The notes beneath the pieces are model-generated. The model was given only the letters and a program-made list of their open reading frames with translations. It searched no databases and had not been told where the DNA came from. Positions 40,235 to 49,405 of a DNA stretch of 64,000 nt are shown one piece after another (position 1 is the first letter of the stretch; the number at the start of each line of letters is the position of its first letter). Source of the stretch: Streptomyces djakartensis (GTDB lineage Bacteria > Actinomycetota > Actinomycetes > Streptomycetales > Streptomycetaceae); NCBI RefSeq assembly GCF_014651075.1, contig NZ_BMWE01000021.1, forward strand, positions 52,872-116,871, read 5' to 3'. Made by a program: the position numbers and the translations under genes.

Positions 40235-42676
40235 ATGGCACAGGGCACGGTCCAGGTGACGCACAGCGGCACGTCGCGGTGGCGGCGCCGCACGGGTGAG
40301 TACGCATCGCTCGGTGCCGCCCTGGAGGCCGCGGCCGACGGGGACGTGCTCACCGTCGCCCCCGGCACCTACCGGGAGAACCTCGTCGTGCAGCGCGCGG
40401 TGACCCTGCGCGGCCCCGAGGGCTCCCCCGGCTCGGTGCGGATCGCACCCGTGGACGGGGTGCCGCTGACCGTGCGCGCCTCCGCGGTGGTCCAGGACCT
40501 GCATGTGGAGGGCCAGGACGCGGCCGCCCCGGCCGTGCTGGTGGAGGAAGGCACCCCGGAGCTGACCAACGTACGCGTCGTCACGCGGTCGGCCGCCGGG
40601 ATCGAGGTGCGTGGCAGTGCCCGGCCCACGGTCCGGCGCTGCGCGGTCGACAACCCGGCGGGCGTCGGCATCGCCGTACTCGACGGCGCGGGCGGGGTGT
40701 TCGAGGAGTGCGAGGTCGTCGCGGCCGGACAGTCGGGTGTGGCGGTACGGGGCGGCGCCCATCCCCGGCTGGAGCGCTGCCGGGTGCACCACGCCTCGGG
40801 CTCGGGCCTGTCGGCGACCGGGGAGAACTCGGCACTGGAGGCGGTGGGCTGTGAGGTCTACGAGGTCCGGGGCAGCGGCGTGCAGGTGACGGGCGGGGCC
40901 ACCGCGCACCTCACGGACTGCGATGTGCACCGCACGACGGCCGACGGTGTCACCCTCGACACGGACGCCGTGCTGACGCTCGCCGACTGCCGCATCCACG
41001 ACATCCCGGAGAACGCGGTCGACCTGCGGTCCCGCTCCGTTCTCACGCTGACCCGCACCACGGTGCGGCGGTTCGGCCGCAACGGCCTGTCGGTGTGGGA
41101 CCCGGGCACCCGCGTGGACGCCAACCAGTGCGAGATCTTCGACAGCACGGGTGACTACCCGGCGGTGTGGGTGAGCGACGGAGCCACGGCGGTGCTCGAC
41201 TCGTGCCGGGTGCACGACGTCCCGGACGCCCTGTTCGTCCTCGACCGCGGCTCGCGCGCGGACGTCGTCGACAGCGACCTGTCGCAGGTGCGCAACACGG
41301 CCGTGTCGGTGAGCGACGGCGCGACCGCGCAGCTCGACGACTGCCGGATCAGGGACGCGGCGACGGGCGCCTGGTTCCGTGACCACGGCAGCGGCGGCAC
41401 GCTCAGCAACTGCACCCTGGCCGGAAACCAGACCGGGGTGATCGTCACCAAGGGCGCCGACCCCGCCGTGGAGCGGTGCACGATCGACTCGCCGGTGGAG
41501 GCGGGAGTCTACGTCTCGGCCGGCGGCCGCGGCAGCTTCCAGAACTGCCGGGTGACGGACAGTGGCGGCTACGGCTTCCATGTGATCGACGGCAGCCGGA
41601 CGACGCTGCGCAAGTGCCGCACGGAGCGGTGCGCGCGGGGCGGTTACGAGTTCGCGGACAGCGGCGCGGACGCGGCGTCCGGGGCGGGCCCCCTGGTCGA
41701 GGAGTGCACCAGCGACGAGAGCGCGGAGCTGCGGGCGTCCGCGGCGCGGGAGACAGCCGTGCAGACGGTCAGCCACTCCCCCGGCCTGCTGGGCGCGCTC
41801 CCGGGACAGCGCGCCGAACCGGTGCTCCCGCCTCCGGCTCCGGTCGCGGAGCCCGAGCAGCCGGCCCGCACGTCCAAGGACGTGCTCGGTGAACTGGACG
41901 CGCTGGTGGGCCTGGAGAGCGTCAAGCGCGAGGTGCGGGCCCTCACCGACATGATCGAGGTCGGCCGGCGCCGGCAGGCGGCGGGCCTGAAGGCGGCGTC
42001 GGTCAAGCGGCACCTGGTCTTCACCGGCTCTCCCGGCACCGGCAAGACGACGGTCGCCCGCCTGTACGGCGAGATCCTCGCCTCCCTCGGTGTGCTGGAG
42101 AAGGGGCATCTGGTCGAGGTGTCCCGGGTCGACCTGGTCGGCGAGCACATCGGCTCGACCGCGATCCGGACGCAGGAGGCCTTCGAGAAGGCGCGCGGCG
42201 GCGTGCTGTTCATCGACGAGGCGTACGCGCTGTCCCCGGAGGACGCCGGGCGCGACTTCGGCAAGGAGGCCATCGACACGCTGGTGAAGCTCATGGAGGA
42301 CCACCGGGACGCCGTGGTGGTCATCGTCGCGGGCTACACGGCCGAGATGGAGCGCTTCCTGTCGGTCAACCCCGGGGTGGCCTCCCGTTTCTCACGCACC
42401 ATCACCTTCAGCGACTACGGCCCGGAGGATTTGCTGCGGATCGTGGAACAGCAGGCCGAGGAGCACGAGTACCGGCTGGCACCGGGCGCGGCCGAGGCCC
42501 TCGGGGAGTACTTCACAAAGATCCCCAAGGGCCCGGCGTTCGGCAACGGCCGTACCGCGCGGCAGACCTTCGAGGCGATGGTCGAGCGGCACGCGAGCCG
42601 GGTCGCCCAGTTCGCCGAGCCGAGCAAGGACGATCTGACGCTGCTCTACGCCGAGGACCTGCCCGAGCTGTCCTGA
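40235..42676 (+). CDS. β-helix/CbbX-type AAA+ ATPase fusion protein
   Basis: An 813-residue protein with two unlike halves. Residues about 20-510 form a right-handed parallel β-helix: repeated turns such as ELTNVRVVTRSAAGIEVRGSA, RLERCRVHHASGSGLSATGE and DCRIHDIPENAVDLRS, each with a small turn and Asp/Cys pattern. After a Pro-rich linker, residues about 545-805 are a CbbX/SpoVK/EccA-type AAA+ domain: Walker A GSPGTGKTT, Walker B GVLFIDEAYAL, sensor VAGYTAEMERFL, arginine-finger region SRFSRTITF and a C-terminal NGRTARQTFE. ATG 40235 is in-frame. Possible scaffold-recognising remodeller; target unknown. Monocistronic, convergent with a large membrane hydrolase. Confidence 0.85.
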   Translation: MAQGTVQVTHSGTSRWRRRTGEYASLGAALEAAADGDVLTVAPGTYRENLVVQRAVTLRGPEGSPGSVRIAPVDGVPLTVRASAVVQDLHVEGQDAAAPAVLVEEGTPELTNVRVVTRSAAGIEVRGSARPTVRRCAVDNPAGVGIAVLDGAGGVFEECEVVAAGQSGVAVRGGAHPRLERCRVHHASGSGLSATGENSALEAVGCEVYEVRGSGVQVTGGATAHLTDCDVHRTTADGVTLDTDAVLTLADCRIHDIPENAVDLRSRSVLTLTRTTVRRFGRNGLSVWDPGTRVDANQCEIFDSTGDYPAVWVSDGATAVLDSCRVHDVPDALFVLDRGSRADVVDSDLSQVRNTAVSVSDGATAQLDDCRIRDAATGAWFRDHGSGGTLSNCTLAGNQTGVIVTKGADPAVERCTIDSPVEAGVYVSAGGRGSFQNCRVTDSGGYGFHVIDGSRTTLRKCRTERCARGGYEFADSGADAASGAGPLVEECTSDESAELRASAARETAVQTVSHSPGLLGALPGQRAEPVLPPPAPVAEPEQPARTSKDVLGELDALVGLESVKREVRALTDMIEVGRRRQAAGLKAASVKRHLVFTGSPGTGKTTVARLYGEILASLGVLEKGHLVEVSRVDLVGEHIGSTAIRTQEAFEKARGGVLFIDEAYALSPEDAGRDFGKEAIDTLVKLMEDHRDAVVVIVAGYTAEMERFLSVNPGVASRFSRTITFSDYGPEDLLRIVEQQAEEHEYRLAPGAAEALGEYFTKIPKGPAFGNGRTARQTFEAMVERHASRVAQFAEPSKDDLTLLYAEDLPELS

Positions 42677-42681
42677 CCCCC

Positions 42682-45027
42682 CTACGCGGCGGGCGGCTCG
42701 GGCTCGTCGCGCGGTGCCGGCAGGTCCGGTCGCAGCCGGGCCAGCAGCTTGTGGCGCTCCTCGGCGAACGACGGGTCGGCCTGGTACTCGGAGTGGCCGA
42801 GGATCGGGGCGGGCAGCGGGTGCAGGTCGGTGCGGCCGTACGCCAGAGGGTCCATCAGCGGGCCGTGGTCGACGCCCGGATCGCGGTCGCCGGGCAGGCG
42901 TACCGGGCCGCCGATGGGATCGGTGAGCCGGTACAGGTTGCGCCAGCAGTCGACCTCCCGGTGCAGGGAGCCGAGTGCGGCCGGGCCGAAGTGCGCCGGG
43001 AACCAGCGGCCGTAGAGGCGTTCCAGCGGCGAGCCGTAGGTCAGCAGCGCGACGCGTCTGCGGGTGGCGGGGGCGAGTTGCCAGGCCGCCGCCGCGGCCA
43101 GGACGCTGCCCTGTGAGTGCCCGGAGATGACCAGCCGTCCGCCGGTGACCCGGGTCCAGGTCGCGATCCGCCAGGTCAGGTCGGGTACGGCGCGCTCGGC
43201 GTAGCAGGGCGGGGCGAAGGGGTGGGCGGCTCGCGGCCAGAAGGTGCCGACGTCCCAGAGGATGCCGATGGTGCGGCGTGCGGCGGCGTCCTTGTAGGCG
43301 CGGCGGCCCCACGTGACGAACAGTATGAAGCCGAGGCCGATCAGCCAGGAGCCGAGTGCCTCGGCGGTCTCCGCGGCGCCGTGGACGACCGGGTAGGCGC
43401 CCCGCGCCGCCTCGCCCGGTGTTTCGTCGGTGGTCAGGGCGCCCACGAGGGCCCCGGCTCCCAGCAGCAGGGTCACGCCTGAGGTGACGGCGACGAAACG
43501 AGGTCCCCGGTCGGTGAGCGCGGCCATGGCCCGGGCGTAGGCGATGCGGCGGGTGCGGGCGCGGTCCTGGGCCTCGTCCGGGTAGTCGCGGGCCACCGCC
43601 TCGCGCTCGGCGCGGGCCAGCTGCCAGGCGCGGTGGGCCAGCCAGCCGGAGAGCACCAGCAGCACCAGGATCAGCGGCGGGATCACGGAGGCCTGCCAGG
43701 TCAGCAGGACCGGCGGGCCGTCGATCGACGTGCCGGTGCCGTCCAGCCAGTCGGAGACGCGCTGGGACACGCCGCCGGACATCACTCCGCCGAGGGCGCA
43801 GGCCAGCATGGCGACGGCCGGTCCGCCGAGGCCGCGCAGCACGGCCCGCCGGTCGGGGCGGGTGCGGTGCAGGACGTGGGCGACGACGGCCAGGACGGTC
43901 ACCAGCAGCCCCTGCACGAGGGTGATCGCGCCGAAGGTGGCGTCGCCCGGCAGCCGTCCGGACGACTCCCACCCGGGGCGCTCCCACCCGGCGTACAGCA
44001 GCGACAGGGCGAGCAGCACCAGCGCGACGAGCGGCAGGCGTCGTACGACGTGCTCGTCGAGCTCCTTGTCGAGCCGGTGCTCGCTGCGGCCCCGGCGGCA
44101 CACCACCCAGACCACGGCGACCGCGCAGGCCGCCAAGGCCGCCTCCAGGAGCAGGCCCAGGGTGTCGAGGACGGCGGGGCCGCCGGGCTCGCGGTCGTGG
44201 CGGGCGGCGGCGCTGCCGACCGCGGCGGCGACCGTGACCAGCCCGGCGGCGGTGTGCGCGGCGCGCAGCCGGGCGACCAGCCGGCGTCCGTACCAGAAGC
44301 CGGGCCGGCCCAGGGCGGTCGGGCCGGCGTCGTCCTCGGGCCCGGGATCGCGGGCGAGCGGCTGCTGGGACTCGTAGTCGCTCCAGGTGCGCCGGGACAG
44401 GTACCACAGCAGAACGGTCAGTGCGGTGGGAACGAAGGACGCGAGGGCGAGCCTGCGGCCGGGGCTGCTCCACCAGCCGCCGTCCGAGACGGTGGGAGAG
44501 AGGAAGCCCAGCCAGGTGTGGCGCTCCGCGCACGCGCGTGTGCCCGCGCACTGCCAGGCCGCCAGGTCGAGGGCGACCTCGCAGGCCGCCGCGACGAGCA
44601 GCACCGTGAGGCTGAGCCCCGCGAGCCGCACCAGGAGGCCGTACAGGCGCACGGTCCGGCGACGGCCCCGGGCGGCGGGACGCATCCAGTGGGCGAGATT
44701 GACGACCATGAACGGCAGCAGCAGCAGCCACAGGGCGCGGGTGCCGTTGCCGGAGGTGAGGTTGCACCAGACGTAGGCCTCGGGCACCGGTCCGTCACGG
44801 CGGTGGGCGCCGGGGTTGGTCTCCGCGTCGACGTCGTCGGCGCGCCGGAAGACGGCCGCGATGTTGTCGCCGGTGATCCGCACCGTGCGCGGATCGTCGA
44901 GCATCTCCTGCGGCGTGGTACCGCCCACGCCGTGGACCAGCAGTTCCAGGGCGGTCCCGGTGTCCCCGGGCCGCGCGGCGGGTCTTTCCGGCCCGCCGGT
45001 CGACGCATGTTCCCGCGTACGTTCCAC
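42682..45027 (-). CDS. Large multipass membrane protein with GHSQG serine-hydrolase domain
   Basis: A 781-residue protein with about ten hydrophobic helices from residue ~85 to ~600. The N-terminal soluble part (LLVHGVGGTTPQEMLDDP) resembles the oxyanion region of a lipase. The C-terminal domain carries the nucleophile elbow LVISGHSQGSVLAAAAA (Ser in GHSQG) and a late TDPIGGPVR...DPGVDHGPLM segment, which could supply acid and base residues. An α/β-hydrolase split by a membrane domain is unusual. Likely esterase or lipase-like; substrate unknown. GTG 45025-45027 has GGGGGAA upstream at good spacing; GTG 45036 is an alternative. Monocistronic. Confidence 0.75.
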   Translation of the reverse strand: MERTREHASTGGPERPAARPGDTGTALELLVHGVGGTTPQEMLDDPRTVRITGDNIAAVFRRADDVDAETNPGAHRRDGPVPEAYVWCNLTSGNGTRALWLLLLPFMVVNLAHWMRPAARGRRRTVRLYGLLVRLAGLSLTVLLVAAACEVALDLAAWQCAGTRACAERHTWLGFLSPTVSDGGWWSSPGRRLALASFVPTALTVLLWYLSRRTWSDYESQQPLARDPGPEDDAGPTALGRPGFWYGRRLVARLRAAHTAAGLVTVAAAVGSAAARHDREPGGPAVLDTLGLLLEAALAACAVAVVWVVCRRGRSEHRLDKELDEHVVRRLPLVALVLLALSLLYAGWERPGWESSGRLPGDATFGAITLVQGLLVTVLAVVAHVLHRTRPDRRAVLRGLGGPAVAMLACALGGVMSGGVSQRVSDWLDGTGTSIDGPPVLLTWQASVIPPLILVLLVLSGWLAHRAWQLARAEREAVARDYPDEAQDRARTRRIAYARAMAALTDRGPRFVAVTSGVTLLLGAGALVGALTTDETPGEAARGAYPVVHGAAETAEALGSWLIGLGFILFVTWGRRAYKDAAARRTIGILWDVGTFWPRAAHPFAPPCYAERAVPDLTWRIATWTRVTGGRLVISGHSQGSVLAAAAAWQLAPATRRRVALLTYGSPLERLYGRWFPAHFGPAALGSLHREVDCWRNLYRLTDPIGGPVRLPGDRDPGVDHGPLMDPLAYGRTDLHPLPAPILGHSEYQADPSFAEERHKLLARLRPDLPAPRDEPEPPAA

Positions 45028-45315
45028 TCTTCGCACTTCCCCCGTGACACGCCGTCGGCTCTGTCCGTGCGGGCACAGGATCTCCACTTCCGGGGTGGTG
45101 CACACCTCCTGTCACGGAATCTTCCCGATCCGTGACCTGGCGGAGCCACGGGTGCGTCACGGGTGGCATGTGCGCGACGAGCGACCCGTGGCGCCGCAGG
45201 CTCCGCGACATGCGAGGATGGGGCGTCCGCGCACCGGAGCCCGGGGAGAATGTCCTATAAGGGGCGGGTGTGCAGGGCGTGTCGGACGGCATTGGGCGAA
45301 AGGACCGGAGCGTAC

Positions 45316-46149
45316 GTGAGCGAGAATCAGAACCTCCTCGCGGAGCAGCGGCGATCCCTGATCCTCGACGAGGTCCGCCGCCGGGGCGGAGTCCGGGTCA
45401 ACGAGCTGACCCGCAAGCTCGGCGTGTCGGACATGACGGTCCGCCGCGACCTCGACGCGCTCGCCCGGCAGGGCGTGCTGGAGAAGGTGCACGGCGGCGC
45501 GGTCCCGGTGGTCGAGGCGAGTACGCACGAACCGGGGTTCGAGGCCAAGTCGGGCCTGGAGCTGACCGCCAAGGAGGACATCGCACGGGCCGCGGCCAAG
45601 CTGGTCGCCCCGGGGGCGGCGATCGCCCTGTCGGGCGGTACGACGACGTTCGCGCTGGCGCAGCAGTTGCTGGACGTGCCGGACCTGACGGTGGTCACCA
45701 ACTCGGTGCGGGTGGCCGACGTCTTCCACGCGGCGCAGCGCACCTCGGGCCCACGCCAGGGCGCGGCCACGGTCGTACTGACCGGCGGTGTGCGCACGCC
45801 CTCCGACTCGCTGGTGGGGCCCGTGGCCGACCAGGCGATCGCGGCGCTCCACTTCGACCTGCTGTTCCTCGGTGTGCACGGCATATCGGTCGAGGCCGGC
45901 CTGTCGACGCCGAACCTCGCGGAGGCGGAGACGAACCGGCGGCTCGTGCAGTCGGCCCGGCGGGTGGTGGTGGTCGCCGACCACACCAAGTGGGGCAAGG
46001 TGGGCCTGAGTTCGTTCGCGTCGCTGGAGCGGATCGACACGCTCGTGACGGACGCCGGTCTGCCGGACGAGGCGCGCGGGGTGGTCACGGAACACCTGCG
46101 GCGGCTGGTGGTGGCCGGAGAGCCCGAGGACGAGGGTACGGACATCTGA
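45316..46149 (+). CDS. DeoR/GlpR-type transcriptional regulator
   Basis: A 277-residue repressor-type regulator. A DeoR winged helix occupies residues about 10-60 (RRSLILDEVRRRGGVRVNELTRKLGVSDMTVRRDLDAL). The DeoRC effector domain (about 80-265, ISLSGGTTTFALA-like pattern with VTNSVRVAD) binds a phosphorylated sugar. GTG 45316 has GGAG six bases upstream and gives the standard MSENQNLL-type start. The neighbour downstream is a decayed SRPBCC gene and no sugar catabolic gene is adjacent, so its target is not evident. Confidence 0.9.
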   Translation: MSENQNLLAEQRRSLILDEVRRRGGVRVNELTRKLGVSDMTVRRDLDALARQGVLEKVHGGAVPVVEASTHEPGFEAKSGLELTAKEDIARAAAKLVAPGAAIALSGGTTTFALAQQLLDVPDLTVVTNSVRVADVFHAAQRTSGPRQGAATVVLTGGVRTPSDSLVGPVADQAIAALHFDLLFLGVHGISVEAGLSTPNLAEAETNRRLVQSARRVVVVADHTKWGKVGLSSFASLERIDTLVTDAGLPDEARGVVTEHLRRLVVAGEPEDEGTDI

Positions 46150-46223
46150 CGGGCTGCCAGCCAGGGTGACGCCGCCGGGCAACCGCCGCTTCCTCACCGA
46201 GGGGGGCTCCGTCCAGGGCTCAC

Positions 46224-46653
46224 CGTCTGCGCCCGGTGGGACTCGGCTTCACCGAGGCAGCGCCCGTACGGCACGTCTTCGCGCTGGATCTCCGCTCCGG
46301 TGGAGGCGGTCTTCCGCGCCCTGCTGGACGTACCGGGCTGGTGGCCGAGGCCCTTGCGACGGCGACCGGAGGGAGCGCTGTGTCCGGCTCCTCGGGGCGC
46401 CCGGTTCCGTGAGTCGATCATCGCGGCCGAGGAGCCCGGGGTGTAGGCCTGTCGCGCCGATCTCACCGACGTGCCCGGGGTGCGGGCGATCGTCGAGGAG
46501 TGGCGGCTCGAGCCGGCGGGCGACGGCACCCGGGTGCGGTGGACGTTCGCGACCGACGGGACGCCGGCGTACCGGCTGTTCATGAAGCCGGTCCGGACCG
46601 CCCAGGCCCACGCGTTCCGGGACGTCGTCACGGCGCTGGACCGGCGGCTGACG
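46224..46653 (+). pseudogene. Decayed SRPBCC-family (polyketide cyclase/START-like) gene
   Basis: Two frames together resemble a Streptomyces SRPBCC protein. Frame 1: RLRPVGLGFTEAAPVRHVFA (about 46224-46283). Frame 2: SAPVEAVFRALLDVPGWW, then FRESIIAAEEPGV, then TDVPGVRAIVEEWRLEP and GTRVRWTFATDGTPAYRLF. A frameshift separates the two near 46280, and an in-frame TAG occurs at 46444-46446 between EEPGV and ACRADLTDVPG. No start codon or intact ORF. The pieces are in the family order, so this is a pseudogene, not random similarity. Confidence 0.75.
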
Positions 46654-46687
46654 TCGCCGTGGCATCCGCCGGGCCGGTGGGCCCGCC

Positions 46688-47812
46688 TCAGTCGGCCCAG
46701 ACGCCCGTTTCCAGCAGCGAGTCGATCGCGGCCGTGTACGGCGCGATGTCCAGGCCCTGGGCGGCCAGCCAGGTGTCCGAGTAGTACTTGTCGAGGTACC
46801 GGTCCCCCGGGTCGCACAGCAGGGTCACGACGCTCCCCCGCCGGCCCTCGGACACCATCTCCGCCACGATCTTCAGCGCGCTCCACAGGCCGGTGCCCGT
46901 CGAGCCGCCCGCCTTGCGGCCGATGGCGCGCTCCAGGGCCCGTACGGCGGCGACGCTGGCCGCGTCGGGCACCTTCATCATCCGGTCGATCGCGCCGGGC
47001 ACGAAGCTCGGTTCCATACGGGGGCGGCCGATGCCCTCGATGCGGGAGCCGCAGTCGCAGGTGACGTCCGGATCGCCGGTGGTCCAGCCCTCGAAGAAGC
47101 ACGAGTTCTCGGGGTCGGCGACGCAGACGCGGGTGTCGTACTGCATGTAGTGGACGTAGCGCGCGAGGGTCGCGGAGGTGCCGCCGGTGCCCGCCGTGGC
47201 GACGATCCACGCCGGCTCGGGGAACCGCTCCAGGCGCAGCTGCCGGAAGATGGACTCGGCGATGTTGTTGTTGCCGCGCCAGTCGGTGGCCCGTTCGGCG
47301 TAGGTGAACTGGTCCATGTAGTGGCCGCCGGTCTCTGCCGCGAGACGGGCGGACTCCTCGTACATCGTGCGGGGGTCGTCCACGAAGTGGCACCGGCCGG
47401 AGTGGAACTCGATGAGGCGGATCTTCTCGGCGCTCGTCGTGCGCGGCATCACGGCGATGAAGGGAACGCCGATGAGCTTCGCGAAGTACGCCTCCGAGAC
47501 CGCCGTCGAACCACTGGAGGCCTCGATCACCGGTCTGCCCGGCCGGATCCAGCCGTTGCACAGGCCGTAGAGGAAGAGCGAGCGAGCCAGGCGGTGCTTG
47601 AGGCTGCCGGTGGGATGCGTCGACTCGTCCTTCAGGTACAGGTCGATGCCCCACCGCTCGGGCAGGGGGAACTGAAGCAGGTGCGTGTCGGCCGAGCGGT
47701 TGGCGTCGGCCTGTACCCTGCGGACGGCTTCTTTCAGCCACGCACGGTAAGCGGCATCGCTGTGGTCGACGTCGACGGTCACGCCGGTCCGGGTCTGCTG
47801 GGGAGTGCTCAC
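46688..47812 (-). CDS. PLP-dependent cysteine desulfhydrase/synthase-like protein (Cds1 type)
   Basis: A 374-residue fold-type II PLP enzyme. The PLP lysine is in STHPTGSLKHRLA (Lys following GSL), phosphate-binding GTGGTSATLA and the C-terminal GSVVTLLCDPGDRYLDKYYSD are present. The order is that of cysteine synthases, but the sequence is the longer Cds1 subgroup described in mycobacteria as an L-cysteine desulfhydrase (producing H2S). The DCGSRIEGIGRPR insert with two Cys is characteristic. GTG 47810-47812 is the start. Monocistronic, with its 3' end close to the SRPBCC remnant. Confidence 0.83.
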   Translation of the reverse strand: MSTPQQTRTGVTVDVDHSDAAYRAWLKEAVRRVQADANRSADTHLLQFPLPERWGIDLYLKDESTHPTGSLKHRLARSLFLYGLCNGWIRPGRPVIEASSGSTAVSEAYFAKLIGVPFIAVMPRTTSAEKIRLIEFHSGRCHFVDDPRTMYEESARLAAETGGHYMDQFTYAERATDWRGNNNIAESIFRQLRLERFPEPAWIVATAGTGGTSATLARYVHYMQYDTRVCVADPENSCFFEGWTTGDPDVTCDCGSRIEGIGRPRMEPSFVPGAIDRMMKVPDAASVAAVRALERAIGRKAGGSTGTGLWSALKIVAEMVSEGRRGSVVTLLCDPGDRYLDKYYSDTWLAAQGLDIAPYTAAIDSLLETGVWAD

Positions 47813-48165
47813 GACGGGCTCCTAACGCTGCGCGCCGACGACGGGTCGCGCGGCCGGCACCCCGATCATAGACACCTTGCGCACGCTCCTCACCTGCATA
47901 AACGCACCTTTGAGCCCCCCAAAGCGCCCCCTGGGGCAGGACCCGGTGCAAGGGGGCGCGCGCCGCCGGGGGGCACACTTGGGTGTGTGCTCCGGGCGCC
48001 CCCCGGAGAGGGGGTCGCTTGCACTGGCGCTCGAGAAGGAGTGGGGGGCAGACTGCATCGCGGGAGTCAGGCACCGGACGGGCACACTGGTTCACGACAT
48101 GAGTCTGCGCCGGGTACCGCACCGGACGCGACCGGTGCACCGACACGCACGAGGGGGCGGGTGAC
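47813..48165. other. Intergenic region between Cds1-like gene and downstream small gene
   Basis: No gene is convincing. It contains G/C-tract-rich sequence (GCCGGGGGGCACAC, CGCCCCCCGGAG) around 47930-48010, likely terminator-like or structured, and a ribosome site GGGGGCGG before 48166. No recognisable operator. Confidence 0.4.
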
Positions 48166-48489
48166 ATGGCGGAGCCGGAGTTCAGAGCCACGGGTGTGCG
48201 CATCGGGAAGCGGCTGCGTTCGCTCACCCGGGCCGGGCAGGTCCGGATCAGCGACGGCCGGCTCGAGCTGCTGACCAGCTACGGCAGTGAGATCGACAGC
48301 GCGCCGGTGCAGGCCGTGCGTGCCTCCAGGCCCTGGTTCGGGCCGGACGACCGGGCCACGGCGGATCTCAACGGCAAGCGGTACCAGCTCACCCTGGGCG
48401 AACAGGACCCCGCTCCGGGCGAGCCGGGGCCGCCCGCCGCACGGCGCTTCATCGAAGCCGTGCGCCGAGCGGCGGGGCGTGGCCACTGA
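48166..48489 (+). CDS. Hypothetical small Streptomyces protein
   Basis: A 107-residue cytosolic protein. It reads well as a single domain (GVRIGKRLRSLTRAGQVRIS, DGRLELLTSYGSEIDSAPVQ, ATADLNGKRYQLTLGEQD), with a basic first half and a β-strand pattern suggesting a PH-like or OB-like fold. Start ATG 48166 with GGGGGCGGGTGAC upstream. No family is recognised by name. The following ATPase gene is 184 bases away. Confidence 0.7.
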   Translation: MAEPEFRATGVRIGKRLRSLTRAGQVRISDGRLELLTSYGSEIDSAPVQAVRASRPWFGPDDRATADLNGKRYQLTLGEQDPAPGEPGPPAARRFIEAVRRAAGRGH

Positions 48490-48672
48490 GATGTCCGCGA
48501 GTTGCGGTACTCCGGCCCCTGCCCCACTCTGGTCTCACGTAACTCTGGGTTTACCGGCGATAACGCTGCGAACCAGCCCGCCGGCCACGACAGCGGGCGG
48601 CAGCGTCAGGAAAGCGCCCTGCTGGATCCGAACTCCGTGTTCTTCCGGACCTCACGTCGGGGAGTCGCAGCC

Positions 48673-49218
48673 GTGATCAGCTACCCAAGCAGGCACTGCA
48701 CGGTGGAGCTCCAAGCCCTGCCGTCGCGGATCGGCCAGGTCCGCAGAATCGTATCTGCGCAGTTGCGCTACTGGCATCTGGATGCCCTGATCGACCGGGC
48801 CTCGCTCGGCGTGACGGAGCTGTTGTCCAACGTCCACCGGCACGCCCAGCCCGACAAGACGTGCACCGTGGAGATAGAGCTGCTGCTCGACCGGCTCAGG
48901 GTCTCGGTGCGCGACCACGACCCCCGGATGCCCGTGCTGGAGGACCCCCGGCACATCGCGCCGCTGGCGACCTGCGGGCGCGGGCTGGCGATGGTGGCCG
49001 CCATGAGCGAGAGCTGGGGCGTCCGGCCGGACGGCGAGTCGGGTGGCAAGGTCGTGTGGTTCACTCTGCCGGCCTCCGCCCCCACGCCGGCGGCACCGTC
49101 GCGACGGACCCGGCGCGCGGCCCAGGAGAAGCCCGCGCGCAGGTTCGCGGAGGTCGCGCACGCCACCGAGGGACTGCGGCCCGAACACACTCCCGCCCGG
49201 TCGGCCGTTGCCGGTTGA
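48673..49218 (+). CDS. Anti-sigma-factor-type ATP-binding protein (HATPase_c_2)
   Basis: A 181-residue cytosolic kinase-like protein of the anti-sigma/serine kinase group. The N-box VTELLSNVHRHAQPDKTC and G1 region VRDHDPRMP are present; GRGLAMVAAMSESWG is the G2/lid region, followed by a KVVWFTL strand. In Streptomyces such proteins sequester sigma factors or act in developmental signalling. A C-terminal Arg/Ala/Pro-rich tail (~40 residues) is unusual. The frame opens earlier, but GTG 48673 has GGGGAG eight bases upstream. Partner sigma factor unknown; no antagonist gene adjacent. Confidence 0.85.
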   Translation: MISYPSRHCTVELQALPSRIGQVRRIVSAQLRYWHLDALIDRASLGVTELLSNVHRHAQPDKTCTVEIELLLDRLRVSVRDHDPRMPVLEDPRHIAPLATCGRGLAMVAAMSESWGVRPDGESGGKVVWFTLPASAPTPAAPSRRTRRAAQEKPARRFAEVAHATEGLRPEHTPARSAVAG

Positions 49219-49376
49219 CCGGGCGGTGACCACCCTTCCCGTCCGGGGAGTGCCGCCGCAACGTACGCCACCGGGTGCCGTCGACCCGGGGCGCCCGCCC
49301 ACACGACCGCCGGGGCGCGCCGGGAACCGGCGCGCCCCTTGACGTCCTCACCGCACGCCGATCCCCGTCTCGACTT

Positions 49377-49398
49377 CTGTAACTACTAGTATGTACAG
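49377..49398. promoter_or_regulatory. 22-bp palindromic operator at the TetR promoter
   Basis: CTGTA-nn-TACTAGTA-nn-TACAG is symmetric at 18 of 22 positions. It sits directly upstream of the TetR gene, overlapping an alternative ATG (49391), so it must be in or before the leader. The AT-rich core stands out against the local GC-rich sequence. Likely the binding site for this TetR protein, giving autoregulation of the operon. Confidence 0.7.
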
Positions 49399-49405
49399 TG
49401 AGGGC

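Noticed and set aside
40202..42304. 700-residue minus-strand frame opposite the β-helix/AAA gene
   Set aside because: It is the antisense of the β-helix repeats (His/Arg/Val-rich), with no known domain.
47877..48164. 95-residue ORF before the gene at 48166
   Set aside because: Low-complexity Arg/Gly/Pro composition, no ribosome site, and overlapping the leader of the next gene.
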